A stretch of DNA of 64,000 bases from Pseudooceanicola marinus (GCF_002786295.1 NZ_PGTC01000010.1:186001-250000), one strand, 5' to 3'. Shown: positions 53,935-63,785, counted from the first letter of the stretch. A program made the numbers and translations. The notes: generated by a model from the letters alone, not told the origin.

Positions 53935-56421
53935 ATGATCCCGTCCGATTCCGGGAACGCCGGCGGTCCGTCCCAGTCAGGTTCGTCGCCGTCCAAATCA
54001 CAGAGCCAAGGACCGGGAACCGTCCCGGCCCAGGCCGCCGACCCGCTGGCGGCGCTGCTGGCCGAGTACAGGCCGCTCAAGGGCGTGCCGGACGAACTGC
54101 TGGACGGCAACGGCGTGGTGCGCCCGGTCTGGAAGGGCTTCCTGGATCAGATCGCCGCCATGCCGCGCGAGGAGCTGGACCTGGCCTGTGCGCGGGGCAG
54201 CCAGTACCTGCGCGATGCCGGGGTCTTCTTCCGCCACTACGGCCCCGACAGCGAGGAAGAGCGGGAATGGCCGCTGGCCCATCTGCCGCTCTTGATCGAG
54301 CAGTCGGAATGGGACGGGATCGCCGCCGGGCTGATCGAGCGGGCGGATTTGCTGGAACGGATCATGGCCGATCTCTATGGGCCCAACCAGCTGGTGGCGG
54401 ACGGGCTGCTCCCGGCGGATCTGCTGACCTCGAATCCGGAATGGCTGCGCCCGATGGTGGGCGTGGCGCCGCGGTCGGGCCATCACCTGCACATGCTGGC
54501 CTTCGACATCGGGCGCGGCCCGGAAGGACACTGGTGGGTGCTGGGCGACCGGGCCCAGGCGCCATCTGGCGCGGGTTTCGCGCTGGAAACCCGCATGGCC
54601 GCCGCGCGCAGCTTCCCCGGCCAGGTGACCCAGGCCAACGTGGCGCGGCTGGCCGGGTTCTTCCGCGGCTTCCGCGATGCCCTTTTGGCCCTGCGCGCGG
54701 AGGAGGACAGCCGCGTGGCGATCCTGACCCCGGGGCCGCTGAACGACACCTATTTCGAACATGCCTATATCGCCCGCTACCTCGGCTTCCTGCTGGTGCA
54801 GGGCGAGGACCTGGTGGTGCGCGACGGCCGCCTGATGGTGCATACGGTCGGCGGGCTGAAGCCGATCTCGGTGCTGTGGCGGCGGCTGGACAGCGCCTGG
54901 CTGGACCCGCTGGAGCTGAACGAGGACAGCCAGATCGGCACGCCAGGCATCCTGTCGGCGCTGCGTGCCGGGCAGCTGACCATGGTCAACGCGCCCGGGT
55001 CGGGGGTGCTGGAAACCCGCGCCCTTATGGCCTTCATCCCCGCGATCGCCCGGCGCCTTCTGGGGCGGGAGCTGAATCTGCCCAACATCGCCACCTGGTG
55101 GTGCGGTTCTGCCTCGGCCCGTGACTACGTGAAGGCCAATGCGTCGCGGATGACGATCGACCGCGCCCTTTCGACCAGCCTGCCCTTCGATCATTCCCCC
55201 GAGGCGGTGATCGGCGGCAAGCGGGCCGACGGGGAGCCCTTCGACCCGGGTATGATCGAGCAGGAGGCGGGGGCGCTTGCGGCGCAGCAGATCGTGTCGC
55301 TGTCCACCGCGCCCGCACTGGACGACGGGCGGCTGGTCGCGCGGCCCTTCTCGATGCGGGTGATCCTGGCGCGGACCTCGCAGGGGTGGCAGGTGATGCC
55401 CGGCGGCTTCGCCCGCGTGGGCCATTCCGATGCCTCCGCCGACATCTCGGTGCAGCGGGGCGGATCGGTCTGCGACATCTGGGTCGTGGGATCGCAGCCC
55501 ACGCCCGACGACACGCTGCTGGCCGGGGCGACCGGCGCGCGGCCGTCGCTGCCGCAGCTGGCGGCGCTGCCGACGCGGGCGGCGGACAACCTGTTCTGGC
55601 TGGGCCGCTATTCGGAACGGGTCGAACAGAAGATCCGCCTGCAACGGGCCTATCACCTGCGCCTGGCCGAGACGGGGCGGGATGACCTTCCGCTGGTGCA
55701 ATACCTGGGCCAGTACCTGGCTGGGCAGGGGGTGGATGCGACGCAGCCTCTCCCGCCAGGGCTGATGGCTGACCTGGATGCTGCCATGGGATCGGCGGGG
55801 CGTATCCGCGACCGCTTCTCCACCGATGGCTGGAACGCCCTGACCGATCTGCGCCGCACGGCCGCAAACCAGGCCCCGCGCCTGAAACCCGGCCATGATG
55901 CCGCCCGTGCCCTGTCGGTGCTGCTGCGCAAGATCTCCGGCTTCTCCGGTCTGGTGCACGAGAATATGTACCACGCCACCGGCTGGCGCTTCCTGTCGCT
56001 GGGGCGGGCAATCGAACGCGCCTGGTCCACCGCCTCCATGCTGGTCGGCTTCACCCAGCCCGACACGCCGCATGGCACCTACGAGATCGCGATCGAGGCG
56101 GGCGACGCGGTGATGACCCACCGGATGCGCTTCTCCGCCGCCTTTACCCGGGAAACCGTGCTGGACCTGCTGCTTCTGGATGAAAACTACCCGCGTTCGG
56201 TCCTGGCGCAGCTGGATGACATCCTCGGCCACCTCGACTGGCTGGAGAAGCTGACCCATGACCTGTCGGGCAAGCCGACGCCGATCCGCGCCGAGGTGAT
56301 GAAGCTGCGGACCGAGCTGGCCACGACCCCGGCGGAGCAGATCACCCCGGCCCGGCTGGTCGAGATTTCCAACGCCACCGCGGCCTTCTCCGGCCTGCTG
56401 GCCGATACCTACCTGAGGTAG
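53935..56421 (+). CDS. Circularly permuted ATP-grasp and alpha-E domain protein
   Basis: 828 residues; ATG behind GAGGAGG. Residues about 45-530 match the circularly permuted ATP-grasp type 2 family: RGSQYLRDAGVFFRHYG, LIERADLLERIMADLYGPNQLVADGLLPADLL, and the later RPFSMRVILARTSQGWQVMPGGFARVG. Residues about 545-828 are the helical alpha-E domain (RAADNLFWLGRYSERVEQKIRL ... NLYHATGWRFLSLGRAIERA-like ENMYHATGWRFLSLGRAIERAW). These proteins are predicted amide or peptide ligases using ATP. Here both domains are in one chain, while in many bacteria they are separate genes. It ends two bases before the small transglutaminase gene. Confidence 0.92.
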   Translation: MIPSDSGNAGGPSQSGSSPSKSQSQGPGTVPAQAADPLAALLAEYRPLKGVPDELLDGNGVVRPVWKGFLDQIAAMPREELDLACARGSQYLRDAGVFFRHYGPDSEEEREWPLAHLPLLIEQSEWDGIAAGLIERADLLERIMADLYGPNQLVADGLLPADLLTSNPEWLRPMVGVAPRSGHHLHMLAFDIGRGPEGHWWVLGDRAQAPSGAGFALETRMAAARSFPGQVTQANVARLAGFFRGFRDALLALRAEEDSRVAILTPGPLNDTYFEHAYIARYLGFLLVQGEDLVVRDGRLMVHTVGGLKPISVLWRRLDSAWLDPLELNEDSQIGTPGILSALRAGQLTMVNAPGSGVLETRALMAFIPAIARRLLGRELNLPNIATWWCGSASARDYVKANASRMTIDRALSTSLPFDHSPEAVIGGKRADGEPFDPGMIEQEAGALAAQQIVSLSTAPALDDGRLVARPFSMRVILARTSQGWQVMPGGFARVGHSDASADISVQRGGSVCDIWVVGSQPTPDDTLLAGATGARPSLPQLAALPTRAADNLFWLGRYSERVEQKIRLQRAYHLRLAETGRDDLPLVQYLGQYLAGQGVDATQPLPPGLMADLDAAMGSAGRIRDRFSTDGWNALTDLRRTAANQAPRLKPGHDAARALSVLLRKISGFSGLVHENMYHATGWRFLSLGRAIERAWSTASMLVGFTQPDTPHGTYEIAIEAGDAVMTHRMRFSAAFTRETVLDLLLLDENYPRSVLAQLDDILGHLDWLEKLTHDLSGKPTPIRAEVMKLRTELATTPAEQITPARLVEISNATAAFSGLLADTYLR

Positions 56422-56423
56422 CA

Positions 56424-57299
56424 ATGCTCTATTCGGTTCGCCTGCGCATTCTCTACCAATACGACAGCCCCGCCGACGTGGGCCGTCACCTGCTGCGCGT
56501 CACGCCGCCCAGCATTCCCGGTGTCCAGCAGGTGCAGGAGGCGCGGCTGACCTGCCGCCCACTGCCCGCCGAACAACTGACCCGGCGGGATTTCTTCGGC
56601 AACATCTGCACCGAGATCGCCTATCGCGACCCGCTGCCTTCGACCGAGTTCCTGATGGAGGCGAAGGTCGAGCGGCTGGACGTGGAACCGGGGCTCGACG
56701 TGTCACCCGACCGGGGCAAGTTCCTGCGCGAGATCGCGGCGCAGCCCTCGGTCCTGGGGGAGGCGCCGCAGACCTACCTGCCGGCCTCGCCCCGCGTGCC
56801 CGTGAATGCCGAGATTGCCGCCTGGGCCGAAGAGGTCGCGCGTCCCGCAGATACCGCCTTCGGGGCCGCCATGGCGGTGACCCGGGCGCTGCACCGCGAC
56901 ATGACGTTCGACGCGACGGCCACCATGGTCGACACGCCCCTGGACGAGGCCTTTTCGCTGCGGCGCGGGGTCTGCCAGGACTTCACCCATATCCAGATCT
57001 GCGCGCTGCGGTCGCTGGGCATTCCTGCGGGCTATGTCTCGGGCTTCCTGCGCACCCTGCCGCCCGAGGGGCAGCCGCGCCTGGAAGGGGCGGACGCCAT
57101 GCACGCCTGGGTGCGGGCCTGGTGCGGCAAGGACATGGGCTGGGTCGAGTTCGATCCCACCAACGACATGCTGGCAGGCAGCGATCACATCGTCATCGCG
57201 CGGGGGCGGGACTATTTCGACGTGGCGCCGGTGAAGGGGTCCATGCGGCTGGCCGGGGGCCAGCGCACCAGCCAGGGCGTGGACGTGGTCGCCGCCTGA
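56424..57299 (+). CDS. Transglutaminase-like family protein
   Basis: 291 residues. The N-terminal beta domain starts LYSVRLRILYQYDSPADVGRHLLRVTP. The papain-fold core has Cys184 in RRGVCQDFTHIQICALRSLGIPAGYVSGFL, His227 in DAMHAWVRAWC and Asp244 in WVEFDPTND. It starts two bases after the ATP-grasp/alpha-E gene and must be translated with it. Genes of this type nearly always accompany the ATP-grasp and alpha-E proteins, suggesting a hydrolase or transferase that works on the ligase product. Confidence 0.92.
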   Translation: MLYSVRLRILYQYDSPADVGRHLLRVTPPSIPGVQQVQEARLTCRPLPAEQLTRRDFFGNICTEIAYRDPLPSTEFLMEAKVERLDVEPGLDVSPDRGKFLREIAAQPSVLGEAPQTYLPASPRVPVNAEIAAWAEEVARPADTAFGAAMAVTRALHRDMTFDATATMVDTPLDEAFSLRRGVCQDFTHIQICALRSLGIPAGYVSGFLRTLPPEGQPRLEGADAMHAWVRAWCGKDMGWVEFDPTNDMLAGSDHIVIARGRDYFDVAPVKGSMRLAGGQRTSQGVDVVAA

Positions 57300-57307
57300 T
57301 CGCGGCC

Positions 57308-57880
57308 CTAGCCGCCATCTTCGGCCAGGAAGGCATCGTAGACCGCATGGGCCTCGGGCGCGTTCCAGTCGGCGCCGCCCACCAGGCGGGCCACTTCGCG
57401 GCCCTCGGGATCGACCAGCAGCGTCACCGGCAGGCCGAAGACGGCCGCCGCCCGCGCCTGGGCGCTTTTCGGGTCGCGGTACTGGGGCAGGGTGGCGGCG
57501 TCTTCCTCTTCCAGGAACTGGGCGACCTTCTCCGGCGCGTTCGGGCCGGAGGCCAGGGTGACCACGGCGAAATCCGCGCCCGCGCGGTCCTGCTGCAGGG
57601 CGGCCAGCGTCGGCATCTCCTCGCGGCAGGGCGCGCACCAGACGGCCCAGAAGTTCAGCACCACCCATTTGCCGGCATAATCGTCCAGCGACACGGCGGA
57701 GCCGTCCACGTCGACCCACTCCAGCGAGGTGTCCAGTGCCTTGGGCGCGTCGAGCACCTGAAGCTTGCGCATCTCTCTGGTCAGTAGGTCCTCGATGCCT
57801 TCCGGGGCGGCGAGGGCCGGGCGGACGATTGCGCCCAGCATCAGCGACGTATAAACCAGCGCGGACAGCAGTTTTCTCAT
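57308..57880 (-). CDS. TlpA-type thioredoxin-fold protein (periplasmic)
   Basis: 190 residues from the ATG at 57880, with GGAGGAAG upstream. A signal peptide ([25 protein letters not shown]) directs it to the periplasm. The redox motif is Cys82-Ala-Pro-Cys85 in [19 protein letters not shown], and cis-Pro is in [13 protein letters not shown]. It should reduce or oxidise disulfides, for example in cytochrome c maturation or protection. The start codon is only 19 bp from that of the divergent argH gene. Confidence 0.92.
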   Translation of the reverse strand: MRKLLSALVYTSLMLGAIVRPALAAPEGIEDLLTREMRKLQVLDAPKALDTSLEWVDVDGSAVSLDDYAGKWVVLNFWAVWCAPCREEMPTLAALQQDRAGADFAVVTLASGPNAPEKVAQFLEEEDAATLPQYRDPKSAQARAAAVFGLPVTLLVDPEGREVARLVGGADWNAPEAHAVYDAFLAEDGG

Positions 57881-57899
57881 TCTTCCTCCGAGGGTCCCG

Positions 57900-59294
57900 A
57901 TGACCGATAGCCAAGCGAACCAGATGTGGGGCGGCCGTTTCGCCGAAGGGCCCGATGCGATCATGGAGGCGATCAACGCCTCGATCGGTTTCGACCAACG
58001 GCTCGCCCGCCAGGATATCGAGGGCTCGCGCGCCCATGCCGCCATGCTGGCCGCACAGGGCATCATTACCGATAAAGATGCCGAGGCCATCCGTGAAGGC
58101 CTGCTCACGGTCTTGTCAGAGATCGAAGGCGGCTCGTTCCAGTTCTCCACCGCGCTGGAAGACATCCACATGAATGTCGAGGCCCGCCTGAAGGAGGTCA
58201 TCGGCGAGCCTGCGGGCCGTCTGCACACCGGGCGCTCGCGCAACGACCAGGTGGCGACCGATTTCCGTCTCTGGGTCCGGGACCAGGCCGACGCCGCCAT
58301 CGGCGGGCTGGAGGCGCTGATCCGCGCGCTTCTGACCCAGGCCGAAGAGGGCGCCGATTGGGTCATGCCCGGCTTCACCCACCTGCAGACGGCGCAGCCC
58401 GTGACCTGGGGCCATCACATGATGGCCTATGTGGAGATGTTCAGCCGCGACCTGGGCCGCTTCACCGATGCGCGCAAGCGGATGAACGAATCCCCCCTGG
58501 GCGCTGCCGCGCTGGCCGGCACCTCCTTCCCGCTGGACCGGCAGATGACGGCAGAGGCGCTCGGCTTCGACCGGCCCTGCGCCAACTCGCTGGATGCGGT
58601 GTCGGATCGCGATTTCGCGCTGGAGTTCCTCGGCGCCGCCTCGATCTGCGCCATGCACCTGTCCCGTTTCGCCGAAGAGCTGGTGATCTGGTCCTCCGCC
58701 CAGTTCCGCTTTGTCGCGCTTTCGGATCGCTTCTCCACCGGCTCGTCGATCATGCCGCAGAAGAAGAACCCCGATGCGGCGGAGCTGATCCGCGCCAAGA
58801 TCGGTCGGATTTTCGGCGCCAACGTGGCGCTGATGACGGTGATGAAGGGGCTGCCGCTGGCCTATTCCAAGGACATGCAGGAAGACAAGGAACAGGTCTT
58901 TGACGCTGCCGACAACCTGATGCTGGCGCTGGCCGCGATGACCGGCATGGTGTCGGACATGAAGGCCAACGTGCCCGCGCTGGAAGCGGCCGCAGGCGCA
59001 GGCTTCTCCACCGCGACCGACCTGGCCGACTGGCTGGTGCGGGTGCTGGGCATGCCCTTCCGCGATGCGCACCACGTGACCGGCTCGCTGGTGGCCAAGG
59101 CCGAGGGCCAGGGCTGTGACCTACCCGACCTGACGCTGGCGGACATGCAGGCGGTCGAGCCGCGCATCACCGAGGAGGTCTTCGGCGTTCTGGGGGTGCA
59201 CAATTCAGTGGCCTCCCGTATGTCTTACGGGGGCACGGCGCCCGAACGGGTTCGCGAACAGGTGGCGGCATGGAAAGCACGGCTGGACGACTGA
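57900..59294 (+). CDS. argH: Argininosuccinate lyase
   Basis: 464 residues, the standard length. It cleaves argininosuccinate to arginine and fumarate, the last step of arginine synthesis. [21 protein letters not shown] opens the protein, and [19 protein letters not shown] and the fumarase-superfamily signature [12 protein letters not shown] (the mobile loop with catalytic Ser) are present. ATG at 57900 behind GAGGG. The next gene starts inside its last 25 bases. Confidence 0.97.
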   Translation: MTDSQANQMWGGRFAEGPDAIMEAINASIGFDQRLARQDIEGSRAHAAMLAAQGIITDKDAEAIREGLLTVLSEIEGGSFQFSTALEDIHMNVEARLKEVIGEPAGRLHTGRSRNDQVATDFRLWVRDQADAAIGGLEALIRALLTQAEEGADWVMPGFTHLQTAQPVTWGHHMMAYVEMFSRDLGRFTDARKRMNESPLGAAALAGTSFPLDRQMTAEALGFDRPCANSLDAVSDRDFALEFLGAASICAMHLSRFAEELVIWSSAQFRFVALSDRFSTGSSIMPQKKNPDAAELIRAKIGRIFGANVALMTVMKGLPLAYSKDMQEDKEQVFDAADNLMLALAAMTGMVSDMKANVPALEAAAGAGFSTATDLADWLVRVLGMPFRDAHHVTGSLVAKAEGQGCDLPDLTLADMQAVEPRITEEVFGVLGVHNSVASRMSYGGTAPERVREQVAAWKARLDD

Positions 59295-59470
59295 AACTGA
59301 TCGCCGCGGCGGCGCTGGCCGGCCTCTTGGCCGGCTGCGGCGTCGATGGTGCGCCGAGCCCCCCGGCCGGGGCGGAGCGGAGCCCGAGCGGCCTCGACCG
59401 CAGCAATATGGGCACCACCGGCATCGGCGCGACGGGCGGCACGATCTACGGATCCGAGACGGAGGTCTGA
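59270..59470 (+). CDS. Small LptM-like lipoprotein
   Basis: 66 residues; its ATG lies 25 bases inside the end of argH in another frame. The signal peptide ends in a lipobox, LLAGC, with the lipidated Cys22. The mature part is short, Gly/Pro/Ser-rich ([10 protein letters not shown]). E. coli LptM (YifL), located beside dapF, has a similar CGxxGPxxPP opening and helps assemble LptD; position next to lysine-pathway gene lysA here is comparable. The link is an inference from length, lipobox and gene order. Confidence 0.7.
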   Translation: MESTAGRLKLIAAAALAGLLAGCGVDGAPSPPAGAERSPSGLDRSNMGTTGIGATGGTIYGSETEV

Positions 59471-59474
59471 ACGG

Positions 59475-59789
59475 ATGTCGCCACTGCGCCTGCTGTTTCT
59501 CGTGCTTGCCATCTGGGGCACGCTGCATCCCTTGGGCCTGATCTTCACCTGGTTTGCCGAAAACGGAGTCAGCCTGACCGGGCTGATCGCGGCCTGGCGG
59601 GCCGGATGGGCACCGGCGGCGCTGTTCTGGGATCTGGTGATCTCTGCCATCGCGCTGAGCCTGTGGATCGTGACCGATTGCCGGGCGCGCGGCGACCGTC
59701 TGGGTCTGCTGGCGATCCCGGCCACCTTCTGCATCGGGGTCAGCTGCGGCCTGCCTCTCTATCTTTTCCTGCGCGCCCGCCCGGTGTAA
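59475..59789 (+). CDS. DUF2834-type small membrane protein
   Basis: 104 residues, starting four bases after the lipoprotein stop. Three to four hydrophobic segments are seen (LLFLVLAIWGTLHPLGLIFTWF, LFWDLVISAIALSLWIV, LLAIPATFCIGVSCGLPLYLFL). The FWDLVIS..A...W pattern is typical of DUF2834 proteins. Function unknown. The gene lies in the argH to lysA run and is probably in that operon. Confidence 0.7.
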   Translation: MSPLRLLFLVLAIWGTLHPLGLIFTWFAENGVSLTGLIAAWRAGWAPAALFWDLVISAIALSLWIVTDCRARGDRLGLLAIPATFCIGVSCGLPLYLFLRARPV

Positions 59790-59840
59790 GGCGGGCCTCG
59801 GCGCCGCCTGGCGTACACCTTGCGGCCAACGGAGGTTTCC

Positions 59841-61106
59841 ATGGACCATTTTCTCTATCGTGACGGCGCCCTTTACGCCGAGGATGTCCCCGTGGCCGAG
59901 ATCGCGGCGCAGGTCGGTACGCCCTGCTACATCTATTCCACCGCGACGCTGGAACGGCATTTCCGCCTGTTCGACGAGGCCCTGGCGGGCATGGATCACT
60001 TGGTCTGCTACGCGATGAAGGCCGCCTCGAACCAGGCGATCCTGAAGGTGATGGCCGATCTCGGCGCCGGCATGGACGTGGTGTCGGGCGGGGAATACGC
60101 CCGCGCCAAGGCCGCCGGCGTGCCGGGTGACAAGATCGTCTTTTCCGGCGTCGGCAAGACCCGCGAGGAAATGCGCGCCGCTCTGGAAGGCGGGGTGCGC
60201 CAGTTCAACCTCGAATCCGAACCGGAGATGGAGGTGCTGAACGAGGTCGCCCTGTCCCTGGGCGTCGTGGCCCCTGTCACCGTGCGGGTGAACCCCGACG
60301 TGGACGCCAAGACCCACGCCAAGATCGCCACCGGCAAGTCGGAGAACAAGTTCGGCATCCCGATCACCCGTGCGCCCGAAGTTTATGCCCGCATTGCAGA
60401 GCTGCCGGGCCTGCGCGCCGTGGGCATCGACGTGCATATCGGCAGCCAGTTGACCGATCTGGAACCCTACCGCGCCGCCTTCACCAAGGTGAAGGAGCTG
60501 ACCGAGACCCTGCGCGCCGCAGGCCACGACATCATCCGCCTCGATCTGGGCGGCGGGCTGGGCATTCCTTACGAGCGCGGCAACTCCGCCCCGCCGCTGC
60601 CCGTCGAATATGGTGCCCTGGTCCAGGAAGTGCTGGGCGACACCGGCTGCGAGATCGAGATCGAGCCGGGCCGCCTGATTGCCGGCAACGCGGGCATCAT
60701 GCTGTCGGAGGTGATCTACGTGAAGCACGGCGAGGGCCGTGATTTCCTGATCATCGACGGCGCGATGAACGACCTGATCCGCCCTGCGATGTATGATGCG
60801 CACCACGACATCGTCCCCGTGGTCGAACCCGAAGCGGGCGGCGAACAGACCCCCTATGACATCGTCGGCCCGGTCTGCGAATCCGGCGACACCTTCGCCA
60901 AGGGCCGCAACATGCCCAAGCTGGCGGCGGGGGACCTGGTCGCCTTCCGCTCTGCGGGGGCCTACGGCGCTGTCATGTCCAGCGAGTACAACACCCGCCC
61001 CCTGATCCCCGAGGTGCTGGTCAAGGGGGATCAATTCGCCGTCATTCGCAAAAGACCCTCCTTTGAGGAGATCATTAACCGCGATACGCTACCCGAGTGG
61101 ATGTAG
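59841..61106 (+). CDS. lysA: Diaminopimelate decarboxylase
   Basis: 421 residues from the ATG at 59841, behind GGAGG. It converts meso-diaminopimelate to lysine using pyridoxal phosphate. The cofactor Lys60 is in VCYAMKAASNQ. The phosphate-binding glycines are in LDLGGGLGIPY, and the dimer-contributed substrate site appears in GPVCESGDTFAKGR. No fusion or deletion is seen. Confidence 0.97.
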   Translation: MDHFLYRDGALYAEDVPVAEIAAQVGTPCYIYSTATLERHFRLFDEALAGMDHLVCYAMKAASNQAILKVMADLGAGMDVVSGGEYARAKAAGVPGDKIVFSGVGKTREEMRAALEGGVRQFNLESEPEMEVLNEVALSLGVVAPVTVRVNPDVDAKTHAKIATGKSENKFGIPITRAPEVYARIAELPGLRAVGIDVHIGSQLTDLEPYRAAFTKVKELTETLRAAGHDIIRLDLGGGLGIPYERGNSAPPLPVEYGALVQEVLGDTGCEIEIEPGRLIAGNAGIMLSEVIYVKHGEGRDFLIIDGAMNDLIRPAMYDAHHDIVPVVEPEAGGEQTPYDIVGPVCESGDTFAKGRNMPKLAAGDLVAFRSAGAYGAVMSSEYNTRPLIPEVLVKGDQFAVIRKRPSFEEIINRDTLPEWM

Positions 61107-61139
61107 TGCGATCCCCGCGCTGCCCCTTCGGGACGGAGC

Positions 61140-63785
61140 ATGGTTGAGCCGACGCGATACACCCGATTGATGCACCGGCTGCGCTGGCCGCTGGCCCTGA
61201 CACGGGCCGGCATCCTGGCGGAGAGCGTGGTGCGTGCGCTGTGGCCGCTGTGGACCTTCCTGCTGACCGCGCTGGCGCTGGTGATGCTGGGGGTGGTCGC
61301 GGCCCTGCCGGTGGAGGCGATCTGGACCCTGGGCGCCCTGGCGGGCGTCGTTGCGCTGGCGCTGCTGGTTCTCGGGCTGCGGCGACTGCGGTTTCCCTCC
61401 CGTGAGGAGGCCTTTCAAAGGCTGGATGCGACGCTGAAAGGCCAGCCTTTGCAGGCCCTTCGCGACAGCCCGGCTATCGGCGATAGTGATCCGGGCACCC
61501 GCGCGCTGTGGGATGCGCACCAGGCGCGGATGGTGGTCCGGGCACGCCAGGCGCGGGCGGTGGACCCCGATCTGCGGCTCTCCTCCCGCGATCCCTTCGG
61601 CCTGCGCTACGTCGCCTTGCTGGGCGTCATCGTGGCGCTGTTCTTCGGCTCCTTCTGGCGGTTGGGCGATCTGGGCGACATGACGCCGGGCGGGGCGCAG
61701 GCGGCCATCGGTCCTTCCTGGGAAGGATGGGTTGCGCCGCCGCCTTACACCGGGCTGCCCACGCTTTACCTCGGGGACATCGCGGGGGAGGAACTGTCGG
61801 CGCCGCGCGGGTCAGAGGTGACCATGCGATTCTACGGCCCCGAGGGCCAGCTGGAACTCAGCGAGACCGTCTCGGGTCGGGTCGGGGACCTGCCGCCGGC
61901 GGATGCCGCTGCACAGGATTTCATCATCGAACAGGATGGGCGGTTGGCCGTCGAAGGGCCGGGGGGCCGTGAATGGCGCGTCGTCCTGGTGCCCGATCAG
62001 GCGCCTTCTGTCACCATCGACGGCCCGGGCGAGGCCGATGTGGAAGGGCAGATGACCATGCCCTTCTCTGCCAGGGACGACTACGGCGTGGTGGCGGGCG
62101 AGGCGGTGATCGCCCTCGACCTCGACGCGGTCGATCGCCGCTATGGCCTGGCCATGGACCCCGAGCCGCGCGAAGCGATCCGGGTGCCCCTGCCGATGCC
62201 GATCTCCGGCTCCCGCGCCGAGTTCTCCGAGGCGCTGGCGGAGAATTTCTCACAGCACCCCTGGGCCAACATGCCCGTCACCGTCTCCCTGACAGTGGAG
62301 GATGCGGCGGCGCAATCGGGGCGCAGTGACGGTTACGACATGCTGCTGGACGCGCGCCGTTTCTTCGATCCCCTGGCCGCTGCGCTGATCGAGATGCGCC
62401 GCGATCTTCTGTGGAATCGCGACAATGCCGAACGTGTGGCCCAGGTCCTGCGCGCCGTGCGGTGGCAAGGCGACCGGTTTTTCCCTTCCGAGACGCTGGA
62501 GCTGCGCCTGATGCGCCTGGTGCGCAAGGTGGAGACCATCGTGCGCTTCCGCCCGATGACCGATGAGCAGGTGAGCGAGGTCACGGCCGCGCTCTGGGAC
62601 ATGGCGGTGGAGATCGAGGACGGCGATCTGGATGACGCCCGCGCCCGCATGGAACGCGCCCGCGACCGCCTGCAGGAGGCGATGCGCAACGGCGCCTCGG
62701 ACGAGGAAATCGCCCGGCTGATGCAGGAGCTGCGCGACGCCACCCGGGATTACATGCGCCAGCTGGCGCAACAGCAGGCCCGCGACCGCGCCAACGATCC
62801 GAACCAGCCGCCGATGGACATGGAAAACGCCATGCGGATGACCCAGGACGACATCCAGCGCATGATGGACCGCATCCAGGAGCTGATGGAGGAAGGCCGC
62901 ATGGCCGAGGCCCAGCAGGCGCTGGAGGAGCTTCAGCAGATGCTGGAGAACATGCAGATGACCGAGAGCCAGGGCGGCGGTGAAGGCCAGCAGAGCCCGG
63001 GCGAGCAGGCGATGGAAGGTCTGGGAGAGACCCTGCGCGACCAGCAGGAGTTGTCTGACGAGGCCTTCCGTGACCTTCAGGATCAGTTCAACCCGGATGG
63101 GAACTCTGGCCAGCGCGGCCAGCAGGGTCAGCAGGGCGAGGATCAGGGTCAGCAGGGCGAGGATCAGGGCCAGCAGCAGCAGGGTGGCCAGGGACAACAG
63201 CAGGGCCAGCAACCCGGCCAGAGCCAGGGCGGCGGCGGTGGTCAGTCCCAGGGACAACAGCAGGGCCAGGCGGGCGAAGGCGCCCCCGATGCGGGGGACC
63301 TTGCCGACCGTCAGCGGCAGTTGCGCGAGGAACTGGACCGCCAGCGCGGCAACCTGCCCGGCGCCGGGACCGAAGCGGGACGCGCGGCGCGCGACTCGCT
63401 CGACCGGGCCGACGAGGCGATGCGCGGGGCCGAGGAGGCCCTGGGTGAGGGCGACTTGGCTGAGGCCATCGACCAGCAATCCCAGGCCATGGACGCCCTG
63501 CGCAAGGGCATGCGCAACCTGGGCGAGGCCATGTCGCAACAGGAACGTGACCTGGCCGGCCAGCAGGGCGAAGCCGAGGGGGACAACCCCGGGCAACGCA
63601 ATGATCCGCTGGGCCGCAACGCCGGCACCAACGGAGCGCTCGGCAACGATCGGGAGATGCTGCAGGGCCCGGATGTGCAGCGCCGCGCCCGCGATCTTCT
63701 GGATGAGATCCGCCGCCGCTCCGGCGAGGCGGAGCGCAGCGCGGAAGAACTCGACTACCTGCGACGCCTGCTCGACCGGTTCTGA
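61140..63785 (+). CDS. TIGR02302-family large membrane-anchored protein
   Basis: 881 residues; ATG at 61140 with GGACGGAG upstream. Two membrane helices near 35-75 and one near 155-175 anchor a long soluble domain. The middle part is beta-rich (SVTIDGPGEADVEGQMTMPFSARDDYGVVAGEAVI). From about 500 the chain is helical and acidic/Met/Gln-rich, with a tract of Gln and Gly at about 655-720 and a C-terminal coiled coil. The family is confined largely to alphaproteobacteria and usually follows lysA; its role is unknown. Confidence 0.9.
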   Translation: MVEPTRYTRLMHRLRWPLALTRAGILAESVVRALWPLWTFLLTALALVMLGVVAALPVEAIWTLGALAGVVALALLVLGLRRLRFPSREEAFQRLDATLKGQPLQALRDSPAIGDSDPGTRALWDAHQARMVVRARQARAVDPDLRLSSRDPFGLRYVALLGVIVALFFGSFWRLGDLGDMTPGGAQAAIGPSWEGWVAPPPYTGLPTLYLGDIAGEELSAPRGSEVTMRFYGPEGQLELSETVSGRVGDLPPADAAAQDFIIEQDGRLAVEGPGGREWRVVLVPDQAPSVTIDGPGEADVEGQMTMPFSARDDYGVVAGEAVIALDLDAVDRRYGLAMDPEPREAIRVPLPMPISGSRAEFSEALAENFSQHPWANMPVTVSLTVEDAAAQSGRSDGYDMLLDARRFFDPLAAALIEMRRDLLWNRDNAERVAQVLRAVRWQGDRFFPSETLELRLMRLVRKVETIVRFRPMTDEQVSEVTAALWDMAVEIEDGDLDDARARMERARDRLQEAMRNGASDEEIARLMQELRDATRDYMRQLAQQQARDRANDPNQPPMDMENAMRMTQDDIQRMMDRIQELMEEGRMAEAQQALEELQQMLENMQMTESQGGGEGQQSPGEQAMEGLGETLRDQQELSDEAFRDLQDQFNPDGNSGQRGQQGQQGEDQGQQGEDQGQQQQGGQGQQQGQQPGQSQGGGGGQSQGQQQGQAGEGAPDAGDLADRQRQLREELDRQRGNLPGAGTEAGRAARDSLDRADEAMRGAEEALGEGDLAEAIDQQSQAMDALRKGMRNLGEAMSQQERDLAGQQGEAEGDNPGQRNDPLGRNAGTNGALGNDREMLQGPDVQRRARDLLDEIRRRSGEAERSAEELDYLRRLLDRF
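63118..63260 (+). repeat. Gln/Gly-coding low-complexity tract with tandem 21-bp repeat
   Basis: Two exact 21-bp copies lie at 63125-63145 and 63146-63166, each coding GQQGEDQ, within a longer CAG/GGC-rich stretch. Such a tract can change length by slippage without shifting the frame. Confidence 0.7.

Noticed and set aside
50943-56424. Long minus-strand frames opposite the transglutaminase/ATP-grasp genes.
   Set aside because: The plus-strand genes have catalytic triads and family motifs; the opposite frames have none.
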